This document shows positions 10,908 through 22,408 of a DNA stretch of 64,000 bases, one piece after another (the first letter of the stretch is position 1; the number at the start of each line of letters is the position of its first letter). Source of the stretch: Serendipita indica DSM 11827 (taxonomy: Eukaryota; Basidiomycota; Agaricomycetes; Sebacinales; Serendipitaceae); the NCBI GenBank assembly GCA_910890315.1, contig CAJVGD010000042.1:2108001-2172000 (forward strand), written 5' to 3'. The notes under the pieces are model-generated. The model was not told where the DNA came from. It ran no database searches and saw only the letters and a list, made by a program, of their open reading frames with translations. The translations under genes were made by a program, and so were the position numbers.

Positions 10908-13153
10908 TTGCGAGGCCATAGCGACACTGTCAGGACCGTCGGATTCTCACCAGACGGCTCACGAATCGTCTCTGGCTCTCACGACAACACAATTCGACTT
11001 TGGGACGCAAAGACTGGTGGGCCAGTAGGAGAGCCGCTCCGCGGCCACAGCGACTCGGTCCGGGCCGTCGCATTCTCGCCAGACGGCTCACGAATTGTCT
11101 CTGGCTCGAGGGACCAGACAATTCGACTTTGGGACGCAAAGACTGGTGAGCCGATAGGAGAGCCACTCCAAGGCCACACCAACTCGGTCTTGGCAGTCGC
11201 ATTCTCGCCAGACGGCTCACGAATCCTCTCTGGCTCGACCGACCAGACAATTCGACTTTGGGACGCAAAGACTGGTGAACCGGTAGGAGAGCCATTCCGA
11301 GGCCACAGTAACTGGGTCAACGCCGTCGCATTCTCGCCAGACGGCTCACAAATCGTCTCTGGCTCGAGGGATCAGACAATTCGATTTTGGGACACGAAGA
11401 CTGGTGAGCCAGTAGGAGGGCCACTCCAAGGCCACACCAACTCGGTTACCGCCGTCGCATTCTCGCCAGACAGCTCACGAATTGTCTCTAGCTCTGAAGG
11501 CCAGGCAATTCGACTTTGGGACGCCAAGACTGGAGAGCCGTTAGGAGAGCCACTCCGAGGCCACAGCCGCTCGGTATACGCCATCGGATTCTCGCCAGAC
11601 GGCTCACAAATCATCTCTGGCTCTCACGACCAGACAATCCGACTTTGGGACGCAACGACTGGTGAGCCAGTAGAAGAGCCACTCCGAGGCCACAGCGACT
11701 CGGTTTTGGCCGTCGCATTCTCGCCCGACGGCTCACGAATCGTCTCCGGCTCTTCGGACCGGACAATCCGACTTTGGGACGCAAAGACTGGTGAGCCGGT
11801 AGGACAGCCACTTCGAGGCCATAGCGACACGGTCAGGGCCGTCGCATTCTCTCCAGACGGCTCACGAATCGTTTCTGGCTCTTACGACCAGACAATTCGA
11901 CTTTGGGACGCAAAGAGTGGTGAACCGGTAGGAGAGCCACTCCGAGGCCACAGCCGCCCGGTCTTGGCTGTCACATTCTCGCCAGACGGCTCACAAATTG
12001 TCTCTGGCTCGAGGGATCAGACAATTCGATTTTGGGACGCGAAGACTGGTGAGCCAATAGGAGGGCCACTCCAAGGCCACAGCGACTCGGTCTTGGCCGT
12101 CGCATTCTTGCCAGACGGCTCACACATCGTCTCTGGCTCGAGGGACGAGTCGATTCGACTTTGGGACGCAAGGACTGGTGAGCCGGTGGGAGAGCCACTC
12201 CGGGGCCACACCAACTCGGTCACCGCCGTCGGACTCTCGCCATGCGGCTCACGAATCGCCTCTGGCTCGAGCGACAAGACAATCCGACTTTGGGACGCAA
12301 AGACTGGTGAGCCAGTAGGAGAACCACTCCGAGGCCACACTAACTCGGTCACCGCCGTCGCATTCTCGCTAGACGGCTCACGAATTGTCTCTGGCTCGAG
12401 GGACCGGACAGTTCGACTTTGGGACGCAAGAATTGGTGAACCGGTAGGGGAGCCACTCCGAGGCCACAGCCTCTCGGTCTCGGCCGTCGCATTCTCGCCA
12501 GACGGCTCACAAATCGTCTCTGGCTCTTGGGACGACACGATTCGACTTTGGGACGCAAAGACTGGCGAGTCGATAGGAGAGCCACTCCGGGGCCACGGCC
12601 GCTCGGTAACCGCCGTCACAATCTCTCAAGACGGCTCACAATTACTCTCTGGTTCTGAAGACAACACCATTCGTCTTTGGGGTACAGATAATATTCTACC
12701 GTCAAAACGTTCTTTGCTGGAGAATTTAGCAATCATATCTGGCTCCACGAGTGACATGGGTCCAGTCTCTCGAGACGCATTTGGTCGGTATAGTCTGTGC
12801 ATGCTGACAATTTCAATGTCAACTCACGCGTATCACTAGGTGGTGAAGACAGCCGCTCTCAAGAGACAGAGGGAGCCCCCCAACCCTCTGATATCCCCCA
12901 GGAAATGGACGGGATCCCTTTAGACACTCATATTTCCCGCTTCAAACAGTGCTCACTTATGCACGATGGCTGGGTGCAATCGTCTGGTAGATTTCTCTTC
13001 TGGGTGCCACCAAACAATCGACATGGACTACAATATCCACAATCCCTTCTGGCCATGCCGAAGGCGAGTTCTCTTCGTGTCACCAAACTCGATTTCAGTC
13101 ATTTTCAATGTGGTCGCTCTTGGACCAAAGTTCGAACAAGTACCACCTGGTGA
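8396..13153 (+). pseudogene. NACHT-WD40 STAND (NLR) gene, right copy; N-terminal half broken, WD half intact
   Basis: The start is the ATG at 8396. The N-terminal helical part is disrupted by short deletions at about 8475-8580. The NACHT exon (9153-9775) is open, with Walker A AGSGKST and Walker B VVLVIDAIDE. From about 9775 to 10130 several 1-2 base losses break the frame. It is open again at 10130-10640, and after an intron (about 10648-10689, GT..TAG) a 700-codon open frame encodes the linker and 14 WD repeats. A last intron (12784-12839) joins a tail (12840-13153) with FWVPPNNRHGL and LDFSHFQCGRSW, a C-terminal tail I recall from Rhizoctonia NLRs. Non-self recognition is the inferred family role. 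Whether the breaks are real or consensus errors is unresolved. Confidence 0.8.
10908..12713 (+). repeat. Fourteen in-frame WD40 repeats of 129 bp
   Basis: Fourteen consecutive 43-residue units of the form [18 protein letters not shown], IVSGSxDxTIRLWD and [10 protein letters not shown]. Fourteen equals two seven-bladed propellers. Units are similar but not identical. Differences cluster after GH (SDS, TNS, SRS, SLS, GRS), before AVAF (R, L, N, T, Y, S) and after SGS (HDN, RDQ, TDQ, SSD, YDQ, EDN). The last unit is the most diverged. Confidence 0.95.
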
Positions 13154-13154
13154 A

Positions 13155-16100
13155 TTTTTTTTGGGTAGGTATTATTGTGCAGTGGCGCTGCCAATATAGC
13201 ACATCGGTCTATCGTTGTCCGCTTACTGGGTTATCCTTGAATAGCCTCAGTGGGCCGACCTCTCGCAGGCAGAAAAATCTCGACCTCGCTAAGTTCCCCT
13301 CTGGGCGTGACCTTTGTCTATCGCAAATCGTCTCTCGCGTTTTGCTCCATTAGTTTCTATTGTTTCGTCGCGCGTTGTGTCGTCTTCCGATGTTTGCCAT
13401 CTATTCTCCTTCGACTGCCCTTCCTGTCCTCCATCTCCTCGTTTTGCGTATAAGCTGGCGTTTCTTCGATCCCATCCTCTGTTCCTGGGACCTCTTTGAG
13501 GTCTTCGGTTCTTCCTCGTAGGCTTCTCTCCCATTCCGCTCTGGCTTCTCGTATTTGGGGCAGATGTATAGCACGTGCATTAGGTTCTCGTAGTTCCTTT
13601 CTCCGCAGTGTAGTTCATGGTGAGTCTGCCTATTGATACGATTTAGATGCCCGTTCAGACCGGTGTGTCCTGTACGTAGCTGGATCAATAACGCTGCATC
13701 TCCTCTCGACAGTTTGTCCGTGAGCCTAAGGTATCGACTCGATGGCATCGTCTCGTCGATTTTGGACATCGGTCAAACGTTTGGAGTTGTTCCATCGTTC
13801 CTTGCCCCTTCTTTTCGCCAGTCTTTTGCACTCCTGCTTCACTGCCGAGAGATTTGATGGAGGGTTCTCGCAGCCACCTTGGTGTTCGCTGGTCTCTTGC
13901 GCCTTCCGTGATCGCCTTCTTCGCCTCTTCGTCCGCCGCTTCGTTTTCCTTGTATACCTTCGTGTCCTGGTACCCGTGAATTCCATTCGTAGCCTTCTAA
14001 TCCTTAGCTCGTCTTCTATCTCCGATAAATATTTTCCACGACATGTTGGCCTGCGTTGGGTCTGGCGCGAGTGATGCTCTGGATTGCCGCTTGATTATCT
14101 GGGCTGATGTTGACTTTGCGCGGTTTCCTTGCATTGTCCTTGTAGATGGATACCTGGCTGTGCCCACCAGTTCTCCTTCGTGTACTGTTATGTTTCAGCT
14201 CCCAGTAGGTAACGTACCGCTCTGGCCCTTCGACCGTTCCGGTATAAGACCGCTGCCGCTCCGATCTTTCCCTCCATTCCAGATCCGTTCGTGTATATTG
14301 CTACGCTTTGGGTACTTATCTCTTTGTCCCTCTCTATAGCCTGTTCCCTTGAGTTGTCAATGGTCGATTTGAACATATGGGCGGCGTTTGGATTCCTGAG
14401 TGCTGGCGTGATCTTCTCCATGCTTGTTAAGTCTATACCTGCCGTGTGGAATAGGTGGTGCATTGGCGTGTTGTGTTTTTTCACCTTCCCCCACATTGCT
14501 CGCTTGATGTACTTCGCTAGCGGGTGAGTTTTTGGCAGGCTTGCTAACCTCGCTGCTGCTTTCCGGCATGCCAGTCCGAGAGTTACATCGATTGGCAGCA
14601 GGTTAGTGTGTGCGTCGAGTACATCACCTGCAGTCGTTCTCATTGCTCCGGTGATCCCGATTGCTGCTCTCCGTTGGACGGCTTGCAGCTTGTTGGTTAT
14701 CGCAACTGCTCCTTGCCTCCTTGTCTCGCTGGCGTTGATGTGTGGTGGTACATACCAAAGGTCGGCTGCGTACTGGATGCGCGGGATGGCGACTGCTTTG
14801 TAGAGCTGGCGTCCCATCCGAATGGGTAGACCATGTAGGACCCTGTGGATGCGTGAGAACAACGCTGTCCATTTCACCACTCTTGCGTGCACCAGTTCTT
14901 GGTGCTTGTTCCAATAAAGCTGATGGTCGAGGATGACTCCCAGCAGCTTGTAGCTTTCGCTACTGGTGATATTGACTGACTGCGGGTTCCCTTGGCTATT
15001 TGTGGTACTCAGGATGAGCGGCGTCGACTCTTTTCGCTTGTCGAGGGATCTTGTGAAGTCGATTAATGCGACTTTGCTGATTTCGAGTGGTGAGTTGTGT
15101 CGATATGACCAGTCGAGCACTCCTCCTGGTTTCTCCATCATGCTTTTGAGGATGTCGTGCGTTTCTGTAAAGGATTTGCCTATCGCAAGGAGTGTGGTGT
15201 CGTCAACAAAGCCGATGGTGAGCTGGTTTGTCTTGTTAGAGATCTCGAGAAGGGGGGCAATGTAGAATAGGTAGAGAATCATTGAGAGAGGGCATCCTTG
15301 GCTGTTACCGTTTGTGATAGGTCGTGGCTCCGAGTGGTTCCCGTCAAACTTGAGGCGGGTTGTCCTGCCTGTCAGCATATCCTCTATAGTTTGGACGTAC
15401 GCTTCAGGTATGCCTTTTCTTCGCATGTTTTCCACCAGTGTTGGTTTGACGACGTTAGGAAATGCTGCTTGGATGTCAAGAAATAAGGCGCTTGCTACCT
15501 TTGATTGTCTCCATGCTTTCTTGATCTCGCATGTGAGTAGGTGCAGTGCGTCTGTGGTAGTTCGGCCAGGTCTACCTCCGAACTGGGAGTTGGGTAGAAG
15601 GTTGTACTGTTCGCAGAGGTGTGAGATGTCCTCTGCCATGAGGGCTGACAGGAGCTTTCCTAGCGTGTTCAGTAGAGCTATTGGTCTGTACGCCTTGGCC
15701 ACGTTGTAGGCTGGTTTACCTGGTTTCCTTAGTACCACTGTTGTCGATACCTTCCATTGCTTTGGGATACGTCGTAGGCGCATGGCTGCATTGTAGATGT
15801 TTACTAGTACGGGTTCAATCATCGGAAGGGCTTCTTGGATTGCTGCGTTAGGTATCCCATCCGGTCCTGGGGCTTTGTCATGTTTGAGGTTGCCCGCCGC
15901 CCGTCTGATCCTCTCCACTGTGTAGGGGCTCCATTCGGGTAGCTGTCCTGTGATTAGGATGGGCTCGGCCGGTGCTAGGGATGGCGGTGGGGGAAAGAAC
16001 GCTTCAGCCAATATGGCTGCTTTCTCCTCCTCCGACTGTGCAAGTGTGCCGTTGCTTGATTTGAGGGGTGGGACTTGTTCTCTGCTACCGTCACTGTTGC

Positions 16101-16989
16101 TTTGCTTCTGGAATCTGTTGATGTTCCATAAGTCACTGTCGTTAGCATTGTCAATCCAGTTCCACCAGTGTTCTTCCTTGCTCGCTCTCACTGTCCTTTT
16201 CATCTTGTCCTGAGCAACTCTGTATGCCTGGTGCGATGGGTGGTCTGGGGTTGCCCGCCATCTCCTGGATTCGGCGTATGCTGTGCACTTGCGCCGGTGA
16301 GCCTCTTTGCACTTGTCGGACCACCATGGCTTTTGAAATTCGCTGGTTTTGCTGGTTGGAGTCGTTGCTTTCAGGTGGGTCTGCAGGTGGCTTGTGAGTG
16401 CGTCAACGGTAGCTTCCATTTCCTCTACGCTTCTTGGTTCTGAACTTAGCGTCTCATCCGCTCTGATGGCTCCTTCTATCCCTTTGCGAAACTTCTCCCA
16501 GTTTGTCCGTTTGTAGTTTGGCCGTGCTTCCTCTTGGCTTCTTGGTATGTCGGTGTCTATGATAGTGACAATGGGTACGTGATCTGTTGTGTTAGGTCTC
16601 CATTCCGGCCACGTGTTGCACTCCACCATCCTTTGTACGATACCTTCAGATGCCCATACATTGTCTGGGCGGGTCTCGCTTCCGTTCTCTATTCGAGTTG
16701 GGATTCCTGCCGGGAGGAGTTGTTGCATGCCATGTTCGATGACCAACTCTAGGAGCAGGGTGATTTTGTCGGGTGGGCTGCGTAGATGGCCGTTGGCCTC
16801 GCCTTCCCACATGTGATGGTGTCTGTTGAAGTCGCCTAGCCATATGGATGGGGCTTGTCTCTCGCTTAGCCGTTGGCCTTCGAGGTGGGCTGCAAGGTGC
16901 TCGAGCGTGTCGTTGTTAGTGCCGTCGTCTGGTGAATTATTATGATCACCTCTGTATATTCTATTTGATCTGGGCGATAATATAGTCAT
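13155..16989 (-). mobile_element. LINE (non-LTR retrotransposon, Tad1/I-like), 5'-truncated and decayed at its 3' end
   Basis: A long open frame (16989-14188, 933 aa) holds the C-terminal part of an AP-like endonuclease (WLGDFNRHHHMWEG, then TTDHVPIV). A reverse transcriptase follows (KAPGPDGIPN, YRPIALLNTLGKLL, NGNSQGCPLS, catalytic box GFVDDTT instead of YADD). The start of an RNase H domain comes next (IYTNGSGMEGK). Further downstream the RNase H and C-terminal zinc-knuckle parts (for example WVPGHEG-like at about 13950 and LLIQLRTGHTGLNGHLNRI at about 13700) are spread over shifted frames. The N-terminal part of the endonuclease is missing, as in a typical 5' truncation. An eight-T run at 13155-13162 may be the A-tail. 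The element is not autonomous. Confidence 0.9.
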
Positions 16990-17181
16990 CTGAAGTGGTA
17001 ACGAGTAGCGGAGGACTGAGCTTTGTGTAGATGTAGAGATGTATGGCCCTTATGGGTATTCTAAATCCTCGCCATGATATCTGCATAGTGGACCAATCGA
17101 CCTGGAGTCAGCTACCTGTATTATAATCCCTAGGAATCTCCTCAGAGCTCACACTATTCATCTACATTGTCAGATAACAGA

Positions 17182-17740
17182 ATGCCTGCAACGAGCCAGA
17201 CCCAAGTCGGCGACACAGGCGTCAATGACCTGCCGACGTCAGGAGTATCCGTCTTGAACCCGTCCCAGGTGATTGATTCGCAGGAGAATGCGGTGGAAAA
17301 CGCAAGGATCAGAGGAGATCTCAAGTCGTATAAGAGTTTTGTTGAAGACGTCGTCGATGCGGGTATAAAGGTAAGACTTATTACTTCTCCTAGAAGCTTG
17401 TATTGACCTCTTTGTCTCTACTCGTTCGGCTGTTGGGTCTTTTGTTCTGAACTGCGATGACGTAAACGGCTACTACCCGTAGTATTAAGTCCGTCTATGC
17501 CTCGCTCTTGCCCAAAAGCACAAAGAACTCGCACCAGCTCCCAATATCGCATCAGATGCGTCAAATATTACAGCCGTTGTTCAAACGATCACGCGGAGTG
17601 ACCCGTTCTTGCCGTCCTTTAACTCGCTACATATTGGAGAAATGCGAGATGTACTCAAAGAGGAGAGCGGCGAGGGATACAATGTTCTGCTGAGCAAGTT
17701 TCCGCTCGTCAAAAGTCACTTTTTGCTCGTCACCAGAGGT
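17182..17740 (+). pseudogene. Fragment resembling N-terminal part of Ap4A phosphorylase (APA1/APA2 type)
   Basis: Two probable exons (about 17182-17362 and 17490-17740) translate to MPATSQTQVGDTG, then VRLCLALAQKHKELAP, DPFLPSF, LHIGEMRD and NVLLSKFPLVKSHFLLVTR. The run 'VLLSKFPLVKSHFLLVTR' closely follows the N-terminal domain of diadenosine tetraphosphate phosphorylases, where an NKFxVVPxHFLLVTKE motif is usual. Those enzymes cleave Ap4A to ATP and ADP with a later HxHxQ histidine motif. No such motif or following exon was found downstream, so this looks like a truncated copy. Donor and acceptor were chosen to keep the frame; the assignment rests on motif memory. Confidence 0.45.
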
Positions 17741-20665
17741 GCGTCTATTGCGGTTTACGTATATCGGCTATTATGACTGATGAATGGGATGGGGATTCAA
17801 AGCTATTTCTAACTTTAATTTGAATATGTTCGATGCATTCACGTTCCAATTATTCTCTTCCATGCAAGGTTTGGTAGGCATGTTGGGCTCGTTGGGTTAG
17901 GCTCCTGTTACCGCCACGAAGGGGCTGTCGCCTTTTATGCTCCATTATGTACATCTTCGTTAGTTGCCTGGAATTATGTTCATTTACTCTATCAAGCTAC
18001 AGAAACGACAATGTCATCGAAAAGCAGCGGCGCCAATATGGACAAGATATCGCGCTCCAGGTGCCAGCCACAGCCTTGAATTATTTCGTGAACGCGTCAA
18101 GCTTGGATCCTAGTGTTGGATAATATGCGTGTACAGATTATGTAGAGCGAATATATACGCAGAGACTCTTCAGGTGTTGAGTCCTGGTAAGCGAATGAGA
18201 GTGGGGAAATATCTCCCATGATTAATCGAGACGCGGCTCATAGCTTCTTATATACATGCTCGAGTTGATGATGACTAACTATGATTAACTATCAGGCTAT
18301 AGTGATTAGCCTGCGGAGAGTCTGGCTCCACTGACTCTGTGTCAGCCGTGCTTGCGCTTACAACATTTAGGACTGCGAGTCCCAATGGAGGGACGCATTC
18401 GGAAATCGCCACAATTACTATGTTTGTAAAAGCAATCCCGCCGGCCCTGGCCCATAATTTACCTCCGGTAGTCATACTCTCGGCTGATAACCAGTCAGTA
18501 TTGATCCTAGGACTGCCACGGCCTCGGTGAGTGAGCCACATCTACCACGGTATGCGTCGATTACTAATAACCTACTGGCGAAAAGACAATGAGAGGGTTC
18601 AGCCAGCACCAGATATGTATCATTCGGGAGTGTTATGGCCGTGTGTATCGTACCAACAAGAGAGAGCCGCCGACGGATGAACAGTATGACGGGTTTAGTA
18701 GAACCGAGTGACTGTGCGTTTTTTCTTGCAAAGGTGCTATTTTCTTATCCACGTAATCTTTCTAGTTCTAAATACAAGATCATCACGATGTGTCGGCGAT
18801 CTGGGAACGGGTCACTCTGTCAATCAGAGTACGACCCGGACCGCATAATGGACTCGAAGCAGCGCTCTCAAACCATGGAGATGCTATCGAGTAGTCCCGA
18901 GAGGATGAAGGCTAGGACAGGATCCTCTGCCAGATCGTCGACGGTGGTCGAAGGTAAGCAGAGGAATAAACAAACCACCTCTCGATCAGCACCTTATTCT
19001 ACAGACCCCTCAGTACACAACCGAGAAAATAATAAAATATCTCGGAGAAACTCTGCAAATCTTGGAGCTGATGCTGTACGATGCAGGGATCATGGAGGAA
19101 TGCACTCGTCACGCTGGAGAAGAGGGTGGCGGTGTTTGTTCGTATTTGCCTCACTCGGTTGACCTTCGCACCGACTGAGGTAAAGTGGAGGATCTTTGTC
19201 TATTCTGTTATCTTACACCTAGACAGCCTTGTGTTCCCTTGTCTAGGCATGATATGCTGGTACCTGCCGTGCGCCGGAGAGAGCTACTCGCGTGGTTCCT
19301 CACCACATAGGTATTGAAAACATACCTATCCCTACCTTCTTCTCTCTTATATGTCACATGCCGCAGCCGTAGCTAACTCGTCCGTCGCCTTCCTGGCTCC
19401 TGGTCGACCGCAAGGTCCGATAGATTCTCTTCCCTTGATCCCTCAAATCTCTCTGGACGAGAATTCCGACTTCAATTCCAGTAAGATGGAACTTGTAGCC
19501 ATTCAAAGCTGCTTCGTGTCTCCTCTCGAGCGCCCTCCCAACCATTGTCAATAACTGGCGGCTCTATCCCGGCAGGGTGGATACCAAACGCGAACAGTGA
19601 TGAAAATCAACCACCCTTCCACTATGTGGGTAGTTCGGCGCGTCGCATGACCGCCTCCCACAATGCGATGGAAATCGGCGCGGCCCATGTCTTGCTTTCC
19701 CTGAACTGAAAGAGATACCAAAATCATTCCCACACTCACGTTTATCCGCGTGTCGATGAAAAAGCCTGAGCTTCATCAGATGCAAGACTCTTACCTCGTC
19801 GTCCATCACTCGCGTTTTGACGCCGCGATGGACTTGACTAATAAGAGATCTCCTTGCTGTCGGGACGCTCGGCTTGTCCCATGCATACTATTGATGGGTG
19901 GACCAGGAGCTGTCACGGAGGAGGGTGCAGAGATAAAGAACGAGGCATATACCGTCTCTGCATAAGGTGTGGAGCTTCAACCTGGTCCTCGACTTGTCAA
20001 GTTCTGGCGGTTGTCCTCGAGGGCCCTGACAATACACAACTAGTCAAGAACAAGCACTAGACACTCGTATAATCATGGTTTGGATTTAGTCTTACTTTCT
20101 TTATTTGCGACTCTATACGACAACGTCGCTCTTTCTATGCTTGCTCGACATGCTTGTACACCAGGTTTCGATTCCGTCTACATGATTGTAATGCTCGAAG
20201 TCCCTATCTTATAGTCGTTAATAGATCTCTGCTCGCATTATATATTACATCGACCGCCAGTACCCCAAGAGGTCGAGTTTGGCCTTGACCAAGTAAAATA
20301 TATAATGAGCCATTCGAAGACCGGCTACAAATTGTACGGCCGAAGTTCTCTAAAGGGGATCAATGAAACAATGAAACGACGCTCCTTTCCCGAACTCTGT
20401 GCTGGTTGACAGGACTTGCACAAGTCGGGATGTCGCAGGCGCCAGGCCTTCGTCACGTCTGGACCCGACCATTTCTGGCCACAGCTTTGTATCTATCATG
20501 CCGTTCAAACTCTCTCGCGCTCTTCTGCGGTCCACAGACAAATGGAGAACCAGATTACTGCCGGATATCGTTTCAAAGGTCAGCAACAGCCCTACCAGAG
20601 ACAGAGCAAGGATTTTATCAGCTTTGTAGGACAAATCTTCCGAGAAATATTCCAACGCGTCAGCC
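17741..20665. other. Gene-poor region with only short open frames
   Basis: About 2.9 kb without a recognisable gene. Short open stretches exist (18339-18530; 18635-18960; a frame around 19000-19140 reading TTEKIIKYLGETLQILELML; 19351-19554; 20399-20774) but none gave a domain, signal peptide or convincing exon chain. They could be remnants of a multi-exon gene or decayed sequence. Confidence 0.4.
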
Positions 20666-21974
20666 ATGGCGGCAAATCTACCGCCAGAAATCCTCCTGCT
20701 GGTCTTCGGCGTGCTCCCAACTGAGCCTATATACGACAGTTGGCCCAGATGGCCGGTTTCTCCGAAGGATCTGACTTCAGCTGCACTTGTATGCCGCTCT
20801 TGGCGTCTCCCGGCGACTGCAGTACTCTATCGGGTGATTGAAGTCAAGACTATACGCGAGTTGAAGCTGCTTACAGCGGCAGTTCTTAAATATCCGCACC
20901 TCAAGCCACTCATCAAGTCACTCTTTCTCCCGCTCCGCTTTCAGGCGGTTTGTCCGCCGATAGTGGTTGTCCAATATCAGCTTTTATTGACACTACTCAC
21001 AGATTTGGACGAGGTCTCATATCAAATAAACGAAAATTGCGTTACGGAGCGACCAGTCATCGGGGAATCTTCCCAGGGCAATCGAAACTCGGAACTTCGC
21101 TTCCTCGGCCTCGCAGGATGCACAACCCAGCCGCTCAATCTCCCTCCAGTCTATGCGTTCTTCCCCAACCTACGCTGCCTTCATCTCACCGGTTTTAAAC
21201 TCTGCGAGCGATTGGACCCAGATACGACGCCGCCTTTACTTCGGCTCGAGGAGATTACGGTCCAAGTCGACAACTGCTTTGGCCTCCTGGACGACTGGCT
21301 CTGTACTCTTCCAAACCTCCGTACCATCTGCGTTGCAGCTATGCCCTCGCAGCCCATTGCGCCCACCAAGGTTCTCCAGATGAACCGCATCACCCACCTC
21401 GAACTCGTCGTTTGTCGTACCGAGACTACGTACGCAGGAACGTGGCTAGGCGTATCGAATAGTCTCCGTATACTAAGTATAACTGCGGATGTGTTCAACT
21501 CGAGCTTTCCAGAGTTCCCAATGGAACTCGATCACCTCAAAATTTGGACAGTGCGCTATATCGAGCTCAAGATGGACCATTTTATCGAATATATCAAGTC
21601 AGGCCCAATGATCCGAACTCTAACGATCATCAAGGACACGCATGCGGATTACTTCGTGACAGTAGAGTCAGTAGTACAGAAATATTGCAAGCAGGGCGGA
21701 ATCAATCTTGTCATTCTCTCAGAGAATTGCGGGTGCAAAGACTGTTGGTATTCTCATGGAACCTCATCGACTTGGCTAACGCTCCATAGGTTTGCAAGCA
21801 AAGGAGGGGGCTATTGTCGAGAAGAAGAAGGCTAGCACCTCTGGGTTTCTGCACACTGCTGCTTCCGTTGCAGGAAGAAGTATGGGACGCAGAAAACCAC
21901 GTCGGATCATGAGTCCAGAAGAGAGCGAGATCGCTCGATGGGAGGCGGCAGAGACATGGGCTGTGGAATACTAA
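20666..21974 (+). CDS. F-box/LRR-like protein, family A, intact
   Basis: Starts MAANLPPEILLLVFGVLP, an F-box in the first 50 residues with VCRSWRLPATAVLYRVI. Irregular leucine-rich segments follow (LRFLGLAGC, LRCLHLTGF, LRLEEITVQ, WLCTLPNLRTIC). Such proteins are usually SCF ubiquitin-ligase substrate adaptors; the target is unknown. The main exon ends at 21743 after CKDC. A short intron (21744-21789, donor GTTGGT, phase 1) leads to a final exon giving a basic tail with MSPEESEIARWEAAETW. The same phase-1 intron and a similar PEE..W tail occur in the paralogues ending at 23839 and 63618, which supports the splice. About 420 aa. Confidence 0.75.
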
Positions 21975-22408
21975 TGTACTATTCAATTCTACTTGTATTG
22001 TTCGACCCCTGGGGCAGCCCCAGGAACGGTGGCTTTTGTAACTTGGTCACCCCCGCGACTATAACACCAGTCACGTGCTGCAAGAGCGAAGCTCGCATGA
22101 CTGCAAGACTTATATGAACTGAATCCCGAGCAATCCATTGTCAAGTTGAAGATTGGTTCCGAAACCGAGGGGTTGCGCTTTGTACGTCATCCTTAGAAAC
22201 AGATTACGTGGTATTTGAGTTGCCAGGAATCCTTGTACAACCAATAAAACGCGCCTGGCGCACAGTTGAACAGCGGAGGCTTTGCTTTTGCGAGCGAATT
22301 CCGAAGCTGTTTGACAGCACGGACGAACAGGCGCCGAGAGCCCACTATCCACAATATAACCTGCTCGGTCAACCCTTCTGGACACCGACCATCCTCCCGA
22401 ACAAGACC
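21975..22408. other. Short intergenic region
   Basis: Space between two tandem F-box genes. No gene, repeat or clear TATA element recognised. Confidence 0.4.

Noticed and set aside
10930-12619. Long minus-strand frames in the right WD array, up to 200 codons
   Set aside because: Shadow frames of the WD repeats.
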